Made by a program: the position numbers and the translations under genes. The notes beneath the pieces were generated by a model, which searched no databases, had not been told where the DNA came from, and was given only the letters and a program-made list of their open reading frames with translations. A stretch of 57,658 bases of DNA from CAYXVF01 sp964468125 (lineage in GTDB: Bacteria > Myxococcota > XYA12-FULL-58-9 > CAYXVF01), in NCBI GenBank assembly GCA_964468125.1, contig CAYXVF010000029.1, positions 1 to 57,658 of the forward strand. The letters are read 5' to 3'. The stretch's first letter is position 1. The number at the start of each line of letters is the position of its first letter. Shown here piece after piece: positions 16,196 through 25,545 of this stretch.

Positions 16196-18568
16196 ATGGC
16201 CGCCCCGATCACATTCGGAAAATACCTCCTCCTGGACCGCATCAACGTGGGCGGCATGGCGGAGGTGTTCAAGGCAAAGACCTTCGGGATCGAGGGCTTT
16301 GAGCGCATCATCGCCATCAAGCGGATCCTCCCGAACATGGCCGACGACGACGAGTTCATCAACATGTTCGTCGACGAGGCACGCATCGCGGTTCAGCTCA
16401 GCCACGCCAACATCGTGCAGATCTACGAGCTGGGTAAGTTCGAAAACCAGTACTACATCGCGATGGAGTACGTTTCGGGCAAAGACCTCCGACAGCTCCT
16501 CGATCGCTACCGCAAGAAGGGGAAGGTCCTCCCGGTCCCCGCAGCGGCGTACATCACCAGCCGAATCTGCGAAGGGTTGGACTACGCCCACCGCAAGAAA
16601 GATCCCGCGGGCCGGCAACTCAACGTCATTCATCGGGATGTCAGTCCACAAAACATCCTCGTGAGCTACGAAGGGGCGGTGAAGATCACCGACTTTGGAA
16701 TCGCCAAAGCCGAAGACCGAGCGTCGAAGACCCAGGCCGGGGTTCTGAAGGGCAAGTTCGGCTACATGTCTCCCGAGCAAGTACGCGGTCTCGAGATCGA
16801 TCACCGCTCGGATATCTTTGCTGTCGGGATTCTTCTCTACGAAATGGTGACCGGGAAGCGCCTCTTCATCGGCGAGAGCGACTTCTCCACCCTCGAACGT
16901 GTTCGGAAAGCGGAGGTTGTCCCACCGACCGAGCACAACCCGGATCTTCCGCCCGAGTTCGAGCAAGTGGTGCTGCGAACACTCGCCCGCGAGCGCGACG
17001 AGCGCTATCAGTGGGCGAGCGACCTGCTCGACGACCTCCAGCAGTTCCTGATCGACAGCAATACGATCTACAACGCGAAGCGTCTGAGCGCGCTTCTTGC
17101 CGAGGACTATCAATCGGACATCGACGCGGAAATGCAGCGCATGGAAGAGTACATGCGCTTGCCGCCTCCCTCCGCGCCTCAGGTCTCAGAGACGCCGCCC
17201 GCTCCCGCGCGCGAAGAAGGCAAGAAGGGCGAGAGCACGATGATCTTCGAGTCGGATTTTGCGGACCTCGAAAACGCCCCCACGCAAATCGGGGAGAGCG
17301 TCTCCGAAGGGCAGCTCTCCCGAATCGAACAGATGCAGACCGGTTCGCTCGTCGTCCCCGCGAAGCCGGGCGCGCGGCCGACGGGCGCGCGTTCGACGGG
17401 CATGCGTTCGACCGGCGTGCAACAAAACACCGGCTCCGCAGTGCGACGAGCCACGGGCACGACGGTGCCGCAGACGAGTCTCCCCGTCGCCGTACTCGCG
17501 ATCTTGGCCGTCGCTTTCGTCGGGCTCTTGGGTGGCTTGGCTTACACCTTGTTCGGAGGCTCCGGAGGCTCCGGGACTCTGATGGTCACGACCTCTCCCG
17601 TGAGCAAGAACGTCGAGATCGTCCTCGATGGCGAAGTGGTCTCTATGACCTCGCCCTACTACACCGAGGCTCTCGAAGAGGGCACCTACCGTCTCGAGGC
17701 ACGCGCAGCCGGGTTCGAATCCAAAGTGCTTCCGGTCACGATAGTCGACGGCGAAGACACGATGGTTGAGGTGGAGTTCGACACGATCGTTCCGCGGACC
17801 GACGGAATCGCGAGGATCACATCGGTGCCCGAGGGCGCCTCGGTCTTTGTCGACGATGACAAGGTCGGAATCACGCCATACGAGCTTCGCGACCTTGACA
17901 CCGGCGAGCCTGTGACCGTGGATATTCGGTTGGACGGGTACGAGGACGTTCGCCGGACAGAAGAGTTTCCCCTCGGAGAGCGGGAGCTCGAGATCGAGGT
18001 AGAGCTCCGCGAAGTTGCCGCGCGCGGCTCCATTCGCGTGACGAGTAGCCCGTCGAACGCGTCTCTCTATCTCAACGCCCGAAGAATCGGCGTCACCCCC
18101 TACGACATCACCGACCTCGATCCGGATCAGGTTTACGAGCTCGAGGTGGCAAAGGACGGCTATCGTCCGGCGCGCCTGACGCACGAGTTCAACGGCGAGC
18201 TCGCGGTCGAAAAGACCTTCACTCTGACGCCGCTGGCCACACGGAAACCATCAGCGCCTCGGTCGCCGAACGCCGGCAAAGGCGGTGGCGGCAAGGGCGG
18301 CAAAGGGGGCAAGGGCGGCGGTGGAAAAGGCGGCGGCAAGTGCGCGGGCAACGAAGGCATCTTCAGCGTGATCGTGTACGAGCCGAATTGCAAGATGAAG
18401 ATCGGCAGCAAGACCACCTTCGAGTTGCCCATTTTTCGGAAGAATGTGCCGGTAGGGCGCTGCCCAATCGTGATCAGCTGCCCGAGTGGCAAGAGCTTCA
18501 CTACCGTCAAGACGCTGAAGAACGGTGACAATGGGAAGCTCATCGTCAATCAGAACATGCTAAAGTAA
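16196..18568 (+). CDS. transmembrane Ser/Thr kinase with three PEGA domains
   Basis: This is a eukaryote-like protein kinase. The cytosolic kinase domain (residues 8-280) has K42 in AIKRI, the catalytic loop H146-R-D148 in HRDVSPQN, and D166-FG. A linker with repeated TG-R-S/A-TGM units (about 395-420) leads to one membrane helix (about 426-452). The outer part carries three PEGA domains (about 460-530, 535-605, 611-680), a Gly-Lys tract (about 690-715) and a small Cys-containing end. In the catalytic loop the usual Lys of HRDLKPxN is Ser, a form common in myxobacterial kinases. Inference: the PEGA domains sense an envelope signal and the kinase relays it. Start ATG 16196. Confidence 0.92.
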   Translation: MAAPITFGKYLLLDRINVGGMAEVFKAKTFGIEGFERIIAIKRILPNMADDDEFINMFVDEARIAVQLSHANIVQIYELGKFENQYYIAMEYVSGKDLRQLLDRYRKKGKVLPVPAAAYITSRICEGLDYAHRKKDPAGRQLNVIHRDVSPQNILVSYEGAVKITDFGIAKAEDRASKTQAGVLKGKFGYMSPEQVRGLEIDHRSDIFAVGILLYEMVTGKRLFIGESDFSTLERVRKAEVVPPTEHNPDLPPEFEQVVLRTLARERDERYQWASDLLDDLQQFLIDSNTIYNAKRLSALLAEDYQSDIDAEMQRMEEYMRLPPPSAPQVSETPPAPAREEGKKGESTMIFESDFADLENAPTQIGESVSEGQLSRIEQMQTGSLVVPAKPGARPTGARSTGMRSTGVQQNTGSAVRRATGTTVPQTSLPVAVLAILAVAFVGLLGGLAYTLFGGSGGSGTLMVTTSPVSKNVEIVLDGEVVSMTSPYYTEALEEGTYRLEARAAGFESKVLPVTIVDGEDTMVEVEFDTIVPRTDGIARITSVPEGASVFVDDDKVGITPYELRDLDTGEPVTVDIRLDGYEDVRRTEEFPLGERELEIEVELREVAARGSIRVTSSPSNASLYLNARRIGVTPYDITDLDPDQVYELEVAKDGYRPARLTHEFNGELAVEKTFTLTPLATRKPSAPRSPNAGKGGGGKGGKGGKGGGGKGGGKCAGNEGIFSVIVYEPNCKMKIGSKTTFELPIFRKNVPVGRCPIVISCPSGKSFTTVKTLKNGDNGKLIVNQNMLK

Positions 18569-18587
18569 AGTGAACTGCGTATGAGTC

Positions 18588-20198
18588 TCAGCGAAAGAGA
18601 CTCTTCACCAACCCCCGAATGCCGGTGCGCGGACTCTGACTGTCGTCAGGGGTCGGCTCTCTCACGTGGGTCTCGTCGATCCGCTCTTCGAGGATTGGAC
18701 GCTCGATGGTGGAGAGTGTGACCACCCGCCCTTCGCCTCCATCGTGGGACGCCCGAATCTCGAGCATTCCCTCGTCATCGATGGTCATTTGAAGCGAGAC
18801 CTTCTGCTGTCCCGCAGGAGCCCTTGGAAGATCGTGGTACTGGACCGTACCGAGGTATTCGGTGTCGCTCACGGGACCCGCTTGTCCCTGGAAGATGTCG
18901 ATGTTGAGGTTGCTTTGGTCGTCTTCGGTGGTGGGGACTTCGCATAGGCCGTTTTGAGGCAGCGGATTGTGCTTGTCGAGAACCACACGCAACGACCCGT
19001 CAGCGGTCGCGATTCCGATGGGAATACTCAGTGCGTCAGTCAGCGTTACCGAATCCGCCTTGGCCAATGAATCACCGAGGAGCGCAGCGCCGATGGCGAC
19101 ACATTCGTCCGGGTGCACGCCTTTGCGAGGACCTTTTCCAAAGACTTCGGTGATCCGGTCCATGACCAGCGGCATGCGTGTCTGACCCCCCACCAAGATG
19201 ATTTCGTCGATTGCATCCTTCGTGAGGCCGCGCTCCGCCAGGAGCTCGTCGATGACCGAGATACTTCGGTCCACGAGGTCGGATGTCATCGCATTGAGTG
19301 TCTCCCGGTCGAGGACGAGCTCGAGGTCGAGCCATTTCCCTTTGCGCTCGATCACCTCGGGGACTCGGATCTGCGTGTTCACGAGCAAGCTGAGCTCGAT
19401 CTTGGCCTTCTCCGCAGCGCTCCGGACTTTTTGCATCGCTCGCGAGTCCTCGAGGAGGTCGATCTTCGTCGCCTTCTGAAACTCGTTGACCATCCAGGCG
19501 ACGATTCGGTCGTCGAAATCGGACCCACCGAGAAAGACATCGCCACCGGTGGCGATCACCTCAAAGAGGTTTCCATCGAGCTCGAGAATGCTGATGTCGA
19601 AAGTGCCGCCGCCGAAATCGTAGATCAAAATGCGCTGATCGAAACCGCGGTTGAAACCGTAGGCGAGCGCGGCTGCGGTAGGTTCATTGACGATCCGCCG
19701 CACATTCAAACCGGCACGAGAGCCCGCTTCCTTGATCAAAGCGCGCTGGTGATCGGTGAAGTATGCCGGAACCGCGATCACTGCGTTCGGAATGGCATCA
19801 CCGAGATGGATCTCCGCGTAGCGCTTGATCTGGCGGAGCACCGTCGACTGCACGTCGACGGGCGAGACCTTTCGGCCGCGGACTTCGACGATGGCTTCGC
19901 CGTTTTCGTCGGCGAGAATCGCGTAGCGGAAGCGGCGGGTGAGCTCTTGGATCTGTGGGCTCGAGAACTGCTTGCCAATCAGCCGCTTCACCTCGTGCAC
20001 CGTGGCTTCCGGATTCGAGACGATGTGCTCTTTGGCGGCTTGACCGATGTACTCACTGCCGTCGCGAAGATAGGTCACCACGGACGGCATCGTGTTGAAG
20101 CCGGACTCGGTCGGGATCACCCGGGGGATCTTGTTCGAGACGAAAGCGGCACACGTGTTGGTGGTGCCGAGATCGATCCCGATGATGTTCTCCGCCAT
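18588..20198 (-). CDS. Hsp70/DnaK paralogue lacking the lid
   Basis: The product has a complete Hsp70 ATPase domain (residues 1-375) with phosphate loop IGIDLGTTNTCAAF, VPAYFTDHQR, IYDFGGGTFDISIL and ILVGGQTRMP. A beta substrate-binding domain follows (about 385-505). At 536 residues it is about 100 short of DnaK because the helical lid is replaced by a short acidic/polar end finishing LVKSLFR. It is therefore a paralogue, not the housekeeping DnaK: no grpE or dnaJ lies beside it. Myxobacteria carry many such Hsp70 copies, some needed for motility and development. It converges on the PEGA kinase with 19 bases between stops. Client unknown. Confidence 0.9.
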   Translation of the reverse strand: MAENIIGIDLGTTNTCAAFVSNKIPRVIPTESGFNTMPSVVTYLRDGSEYIGQAAKEHIVSNPEATVHEVKRLIGKQFSSPQIQELTRRFRYAILADENGEAIVEVRGRKVSPVDVQSTVLRQIKRYAEIHLGDAIPNAVIAVPAYFTDHQRALIKEAGSRAGLNVRRIVNEPTAAALAYGFNRGFDQRILIYDFGGGTFDISILELDGNLFEVIATGGDVFLGGSDFDDRIVAWMVNEFQKATKIDLLEDSRAMQKVRSAAEKAKIELSLLVNTQIRVPEVIERKGKWLDLELVLDRETLNAMTSDLVDRSISVIDELLAERGLTKDAIDEIILVGGQTRMPLVMDRITEVFGKGPRKGVHPDECVAIGAALLGDSLAKADSVTLTDALSIPIGIATADGSLRVVLDKHNPLPQNGLCEVPTTEDDQSNLNIDIFQGQAGPVSDTEYLGTVQYHDLPRAPAGQQKVSLQMTIDDEGMLEIRASHDGGEGRVVTLSTIERPILEERIDETHVREPTPDDSQSPRTGIRGLVKSLFR

Positions 20199-20277
20199 CG
20201 TCGCCTACATCCAAATAGCTGAGAGAAACCGATGGCTTCTGCCAGTTTTACAATCGTAAATGGGCCCCCCGAGGGAG

Positions 20278-20907
20278 TCAAGGAACGCGAAGACGCCGCG
20301 GTCCAGAAACCGCCGGGTGATCCTCGAGCACAAAACGCCAGCGCGTCCCCGTAGCCTTGCTGATTCCGATCCGAGGCGTGGCGAGTACGGGTCGATCGGA
20401 TTGGGAACGGGGATGATGCAACGTCAGCGGAGGTTGGCTCAGGAGGTGTCCCTGAAGCTGTTCGTCGACGCCGAGCGCCTGGGTCAGCTTCCCGGGGCCC
20501 CGCGCGAGCTCCCGCGAATCCGGGTCGAGTCCTCGGCGCGACCCCATGCGCGCTCGGCCTACCCGTGGATCGATTGCGCGCAGAAGCACCGCGGCCCCAT
20601 GGCCCGGCGGGCCGGTCGCGACGTTCATGCACCAATGCACACCGTAGCTGCGGTAGACGTAGAGGCGGCCCGGCGGCCCAAACATCATGGCGTTGCGCTT
20701 CGTGGGCCCCCGGAAGCTATGGCTTGCCGGGTCGTCCGGGCCGTAGGCTTCGCTCTCGACGATCGGGCCGCCCACCCGTGTCCCATCCACGGTCGAAACA
20801 ACCCACACGCCGAGCAGGTCTCGCGCCACCTCCGCTACATCGCGCTCGAAGAAGTCGCGCTCGACGGGCTGAGCCAGGTATTCATCGCATGTTGACCGAG
20901 GGGGCAT
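20278..20907 (-). CDS. 3-methyladenine DNA glycosylase (AAG/MPG family)
   Basis: This enzyme removes alkylated purines (3-methyladenine, hypoxanthine) from DNA in base-excision repair. The fold signature is clear: ARDLLG, then VESEAY, ASHSFRG, and LYVYRSYGVHWCMNV. By alignment from memory to human AAG, catalytic residues E125, Y127 and H136 correspond to E53, Y55 and H63. Length 209 is normal. ATG 20907 is the start; the open frame runs much further upstream but only as antisense of the next gene. Its start codon lies just 30 bases from the divergent start at 20938. Confidence 0.9.
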   Translation of the reverse strand: MPPRSTCDEYLAQPVERDFFERDVAEVARDLLGVWVVSTVDGTRVGGPIVESEAYGPDDPASHSFRGPTKRNAMMFGPPGRLYVYRSYGVHWCMNVATGPPGHGAAVLLRAIDPRVGRARMGSRRGLDPDSRELARGPGKLTQALGVDEQLQGHLLSQPPLTLHHPRSQSDRPVLATPRIGISKATGTRWRFVLEDHPAVSGPRRLRVP

Positions 20908-20937
20908 GATTGTGGTGACTCCGAGTCGATTGCCGCC

Positions 20938-23085
20938 ATGGGCCGACCTCGAATCAGCTACGACCGCCACGGTACCCCAGGGGTGTGGGCCGACGATATG
21001 GCCGGCGCCTATTTCGGTATGGGTTTCCTCCACGGGCGACACCGGGCGGTGCAAACGCTGATCCTGTCCGCCGCCGGACGCGGCGTTTTGGGCGCGAGTA
21101 TCCTGCCGCGTCCCGACCTGATCGGGATCGATGTGCTCGGCCATCGGCTGGGGATTCCCGAGGCAGGCGCGAAAGCCGCCGAGCAGCTCAGCGAACGCGG
21201 CCGGGAGCTCGTGGACGCTTATGTCGCGGGTGCTCACCTGGGCCTCAAAGAGCGTGGCAAGCCGCCCTCCTTTCGCATCATCGCTGCAAACTTGCCCTGG
21301 CCCGACCGTGCTTCGATCATCTCGGGGACTCTCTTGGGATCCTTCTTGGGGCTCGCTCAATGTCAGGAGCGCATGGAGCGAGCACTCGTCGACGCTTTGC
21401 AGGCGGGGGCGGACCCTGAATTGCTCGAGCGCATGTTTGCACCACACCTCCACGCCTGGGAACCGGATCTCTTGCGCTCGGTCGTTCATCCGCCAGACCG
21501 CCGACCCGTAGTGGGCGGGCTGAGCGCCGGCGGTGGGAGCAATGCCTGGGCGGTCGACGGAAGCCGGACCGCGCGCGGGACGCCGATGCTGTGCGGCGAC
21601 CCCCACCTCGGGATCAACCAGCTGCCGTCCTTGTTCATGGAATACCGCGCCTGGGTCGGTGACAATTATTGGCTGGGAGCGACGATCCCGGGGCTTCCGG
21701 GGATCGGTGTCGGACGGAATCGTCACGTGGCATGGGCGGGAACCTTCGCCGTTGCCGACAACGTCGACTTCACGGTGGAAGAGGTGGAAGGGGGCGTCGC
21801 CAAACGCAACGGAGGTCCCCCGCAACCGGTAGCCGTGCGCGAGGTTGAGATCGCCCGGCGTTTTCGGCGGCCGCTGAAGGTTTCGTTCTACGAAACGGAC
21901 CGTGGGGTGCTCGAGTGCGACGACGGCGTCACCCTCGCGTCGCGTTGGGCCGGCGGAGCCCGAGGCGCGGAGGCGATCGAGGCCTACATGGTGGCGCCGA
22001 ATGCGACCCGTGTCGACGAGCTCGTCCGCATCATGGACGGGGCCCACCCTTTCAGTCTGCACTTTGTCTTCGCGGAACGCGGTGGGGAGCCCGGCTCGAT
22101 CGCCGCGGGAGGAACCCTGAAATACCGGCAGGGCGGTCGCATTCCGAAACGCTCCGGTGGGTGGTCCGGACTCTATCCGGCCCGCGCCGATGCCGCTGAC
22201 TGGGAGGGGTTCTACGAAGGCGCTGGGCTCATTCGCCGCGACGCGGACGACGGTGTCTTGGTGAGCGCCAACGAAGCACGCCAGGCGGACGACGGAACCT
22301 GGCTCGCAACCCTCGCCCAGCCATTTTATCGCTTCGAGCGGATTCGGCGGCAGCTCACAGCTCGCGACGACCACGATCTCGACTCGATGAAGGCGCTTCA
22401 GCTCGACCTGGTGTCGTTGCAGGCGCTCAGACTCAAGAGCACCCTCGTGGAATATGATCCGGGAGGTGAGATCCGCTCCGCACTCGACGGTTGGGACGGC
22501 AACTACCGCGTGGACTGTCGCGAGGCCTTCTTCTTTGAGCAGATTCGCAATGCGGCCGTCGACGTCCTTGCCGACGACCTCGGCGGCCCCTGGTTGCGGG
22601 GCATGTTTCGCGAAACTGAAATCAGCACCTGGTGGGCCAACGGTCTCGATCGCTTGCTCGGCGAGGCCTCGACCTGGACCGGGCCTCGTCGGCTGCGTCT
22701 TCAGGATGCGCTCAGCCGCCTGAGTTTTTCCGAGGCGCGTCGCTGGGGCGAAGTCCGCAAGATGCGAATGCCACACATGGTCATCGGCGGCTTGCCACTC
22801 TGGATGGGCTTCGACCGGGGACCCTTCGAGCTACCGGGCTCGGCGGCAACACCGTGCCAGGGCAATTTTGCGAAGGTCGACGGTCAGGAGGTGGTGGTGG
22901 GGCCAGCCTATCGCTTCATCACGGACCTCGCGGACGACCACGCGTACGCGTCGCTGCCTGGGGGAATCGACGGCTCGCGTTTTTCGGACACCTACACGCA
23001 CTGGCTCGACGAATATTGGGCCGGGGGTTATCACCGGCTCGAGCCCCCCCGCGACGACGAGCTGAGAGAAGACATACCTGGCTGA
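20938..23085 (+). CDS. penicillin-acylase family N-terminal-nucleophile hydrolase
   Basis: This family makes a single chain that cuts itself, exposing an N-terminal Ser that hydrolyses amides (beta-lactam side chains, acyl-homoserine lactones or similar). The nucleophile is probably S201, in the sequence GGGSNAWAVDG, preceded by an A-chain of 200 residues. Later signatures include GDPHLGIN and the oxyanion segment VADNVDF. Total length 715 is usual. The odd point is that the protein begins directly with the A-chain strand (RISYDRHGTPGVWADD) and has no signal peptide, and reading the frame upstream to 20902 reveals none; most relatives are exported. The next gene starts three bases after its stop. 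Substrate unknown. Confidence 0.88.
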   Translation: MGRPRISYDRHGTPGVWADDMAGAYFGMGFLHGRHRAVQTLILSAAGRGVLGASILPRPDLIGIDVLGHRLGIPEAGAKAAEQLSERGRELVDAYVAGAHLGLKERGKPPSFRIIAANLPWPDRASIISGTLLGSFLGLAQCQERMERALVDALQAGADPELLERMFAPHLHAWEPDLLRSVVHPPDRRPVVGGLSAGGGSNAWAVDGSRTARGTPMLCGDPHLGINQLPSLFMEYRAWVGDNYWLGATIPGLPGIGVGRNRHVAWAGTFAVADNVDFTVEEVEGGVAKRNGGPPQPVAVREVEIARRFRRPLKVSFYETDRGVLECDDGVTLASRWAGGARGAEAIEAYMVAPNATRVDELVRIMDGAHPFSLHFVFAERGGEPGSIAAGGTLKYRQGGRIPKRSGGWSGLYPARADAADWEGFYEGAGLIRRDADDGVLVSANEARQADDGTWLATLAQPFYRFERIRRQLTARDDHDLDSMKALQLDLVSLQALRLKSTLVEYDPGGEIRSALDGWDGNYRVDCREAFFFEQIRNAAVDVLADDLGGPWLRGMFRETEISTWWANGLDRLLGEASTWTGPRRLRLQDALSRLSFSEARRWGEVRKMRMPHMVIGGLPLWMGFDRGPFELPGSAATPCQGNFAKVDGQEVVVGPAYRFITDLADDHAYASLPGGIDGSRFSDTYTHWLDEYWAGGYHRLEPPRDDELREDIPG

Positions 23086-23088
23086 TTC

Positions 23089-25530
23089 ATGTGGATATTG
23101 ACGCTTCTCTTGGCCGCTGCCCCCGGGGACGAGCGGCCGACCTTGGTAGGCCCTACTCTCGATCTCCTCGACGGGAGTACGGTGCTCCGTGCCGACCGTG
23201 AATGGCTCCCTCAGACCCGGCAACTCGCGAACCTCGCTGACTTCTGGTTCATCGAGGTCGTCAATATGCAGAACAGCGGTGGCGGTATCGCGACTTTCGA
23301 TCCCCAATACACCGCGTCCCATGGCCGTTCGCGAACGCTCACCGGACACTACTGGAACGGCATGAACGTCACCGATCCAGCCCGCCCAGGCGAGCCGCTG
23401 ATCCAACTGCCGTACTACGCCTGGGACGCAATTCGCTACGAGTCGCTCTCGTCGACCGAGCCTGGTTTTCACCTGCGCTTTGACCCCACCCAGGAGAGTC
23501 TGGCGTGGGCCCGGGGCGGAACGGGAGCGAACGTGGGTGGGCCTCTCTTCATTCCCGAGGGTTTCATGGATCGGGAACCTTCTTTCAACTTTGGAGCGAG
23601 CCCCACCGTACGCGAGCTAAACCGGTCCAATGAGCTCGATGCACAGGTGGGGATCGACGGCTCCTTGGGAGCACTGCGGCTGATCGCCGAGCGGATCGAC
23701 CACCGTCGACGCTACCCGACCTTCGTGGACCCGGCGACCGGGGAGCAGCTCGATGACGATTCGGCGCGGAATACCGTGATGGGGCTGGGACGTCTCGACG
23801 CGCTGCCGGTCCCCGCGGACCTGATGGTCGCCTTTCAGTCGAGCGAACGCTCCCACGAAGACAGCCAATTCCGGTTGCCGGTTGACTACACGCACGCCGG
23901 AGAGAGTCGCTCCATCGTCGCGAGTCTCAACGTCAGCGGTGAGGCCTTTTCGGGTTGGACCTTGGAAGGGGGCCTCGGGTTCGGGAGCAAGAACGAGACG
24001 CTGGAGCGGCGCGGGGACGATCCCATCGTCCGCGATCTGCTCGAGGAATGGCTCTGGCTCGCCCGTCCGCGCTACGGAGGAAGCATCGATCGAAGACGCT
24101 GGGATCTTCACGCGTCACTCAGCAATGATGACGAGGAGTGGCCCTTGCGACTGAGCGTGCGGTTGGATCAGAGCAACGTCACGAGCACACCGGACCTCGC
24201 AGCCGTGAGCGGCACCACGTATTTGCGCCGTGGTGGAGACGTCGGCGTCGCCATCGATGTCTTCGGTCCTGCGCGTGAGTCCAAGGAGTGGATTCGCAAC
24301 GGCAGGATTCAGGCGGACGGTGAATGGCGTCCAGATGGGGGCTGGAGCTTTCGCTACTTCGCTGGGCTCGACTACTCGGCGGTAGGCAATCCGGGTACGC
24401 GGCATCTGTCGCTCCTGACCCCGGGTCTCGGGGCCGCGGCGGAGTATGCCGCCGACAACGGATCCAGCTGGTTCTTCCTCCTGCGGCGAGAGCCCGACCC
24501 CTTGACCTTCGAGCAGGCGCGATTCTTGAGCACCACTCGCCCCTCGGGCGAGCGCTATCGCTGGCTCGACGACGGCGATGGAATCCCGGAGCCGGGAGAA
24601 GAAGGGGCCCTGCTCGAGCGGTTCGGTGGCCCTCATCACCGAGTGCGCGGTGATATCGAACGGCCCACCAGCAATCTGTTCAGCTTTGGTTGGCGGTCGC
24701 CGCAGTTTGGCGCCTTTCAGGCAACACTCACAGGCATCGCCCGGTTTCACACGAATGCGATGACGGTTCGACTCGAAGGGCCCACGGCGGAGAGCTACAC
24801 CCGGCGGCTCGTTGAAGACCCGGGTGGTGATGGCCGTGGAGCGGAGCGTACTGACGGCGGCGCCGACTTCACCCCGGTCTTCGACCGTGCTCCGGGAACC
24901 AACGGGCAGGAGCTCTACGCCCTCACCAATCGTGACCGTGAAAACCTCTACATCGGTGCCGAGCTGCAGCTCGCCACGATCGAGAAAGACTGGTGGTTCT
25001 TGAATCTCCAGGCAAAGGGCTACTGGAATATTGGCTCGGCCACCTTCGGGAGCTTTCCGGACCGGAATGACCCGGGCATTCTCGACGAAAACTCCGCGAC
25101 TCCGAACCAGCGCGTGAACCAACGTGGGCGCTTCGATCAAGATCGAAGCTTCGGGGTCAAGCTGATGACCGGGATCGAGCCGCTGGAGAATCTTCGCAGC
25201 TCCTTGTCCCTTCGCTACCGTGACGGGCAGCCCTTCACTCGCATCCTCGTGCTCGACGCCGCGGATGGCACCGGTGGAACGAGCGAGGTGCCGACGATGG
25301 CGGTTTGGCGCGGCGGGCCCCGGCACACCTTCCACATGAGCATCGACGGTCGGATTCGCTACGATCTCGACGTCGGCTTTGGGCAGATGGCCTTCATCGC
25401 CGATGGGTTCAACTTGCTCGGGAGCGCCACGGAGCTGCTCGAAGACCCACGTCAGGGTGACAGCTTTCGACGTGCGCTCGAAGCCGTTCCTGGCCGCGCG
25501 TTTCTGCTGAGTCTCGAGCTCGCGATCTGA
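23089..25530 (+). CDS. TonB-receptor-like outer-membrane beta-barrel
   Basis: The product (813 residues) begins with a short signal peptide (MWILTLLLAAAPG). The N-terminal 120 residues resemble a reduced plug domain: TLTGHYWNGMNVTDP is like the receptor segment in which a 'named' target is introduced. The rest is strand-rich with many Trp/Tyr/Phe pairs, and the end (DGFNLLGSATELLEDP, then GRAFLLSLELAI) matches how TonB-dependent receptors finish. No TonB box or carboxypeptidase-like domain is visible, so energy coupling is uncertain. It follows the penicillin-acylase gene by three bases, suggesting that the barrel imports or exports something that enzyme acts on (inference). Confidence 0.75.
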   Translation: MWILTLLLAAAPGDERPTLVGPTLDLLDGSTVLRADREWLPQTRQLANLADFWFIEVVNMQNSGGGIATFDPQYTASHGRSRTLTGHYWNGMNVTDPARPGEPLIQLPYYAWDAIRYESLSSTEPGFHLRFDPTQESLAWARGGTGANVGGPLFIPEGFMDREPSFNFGASPTVRELNRSNELDAQVGIDGSLGALRLIAERIDHRRRYPTFVDPATGEQLDDDSARNTVMGLGRLDALPVPADLMVAFQSSERSHEDSQFRLPVDYTHAGESRSIVASLNVSGEAFSGWTLEGGLGFGSKNETLERRGDDPIVRDLLEEWLWLARPRYGGSIDRRRWDLHASLSNDDEEWPLRLSVRLDQSNVTSTPDLAAVSGTTYLRRGGDVGVAIDVFGPARESKEWIRNGRIQADGEWRPDGGWSFRYFAGLDYSAVGNPGTRHLSLLTPGLGAAAEYAADNGSSWFFLLRREPDPLTFEQARFLSTTRPSGERYRWLDDGDGIPEPGEEGALLERFGGPHHRVRGDIERPTSNLFSFGWRSPQFGAFQATLTGIARFHTNAMTVRLEGPTAESYTRRLVEDPGGDGRGAERTDGGADFTPVFDRAPGTNGQELYALTNRDRENLYIGAELQLATIEKDWWFLNLQAKGYWNIGSATFGSFPDRNDPGILDENSATPNQRVNQRGRFDQDRSFGVKLMTGIEPLENLRSSLSLRYRDGQPFTRILVLDAADGTGGTSEVPTMAVWRGGPRHTFHMSIDGRIRYDLDVGFGQMAFIADGFNLLGSATELLEDPRQGDSFRRALEAVPGRAFLLSLELAI

Positions 25531-25545
25531 AGACTCGACAACGAG

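Noticed and set aside
20908..22776. Long minus-strand open frame extending the AAG glycosylase upstream by more than 600 codons
   Set aside because: It is antisense of the penicillin-acylase gene, shows no domain features and precedes the natural ATG and family N-terminus at 20907.
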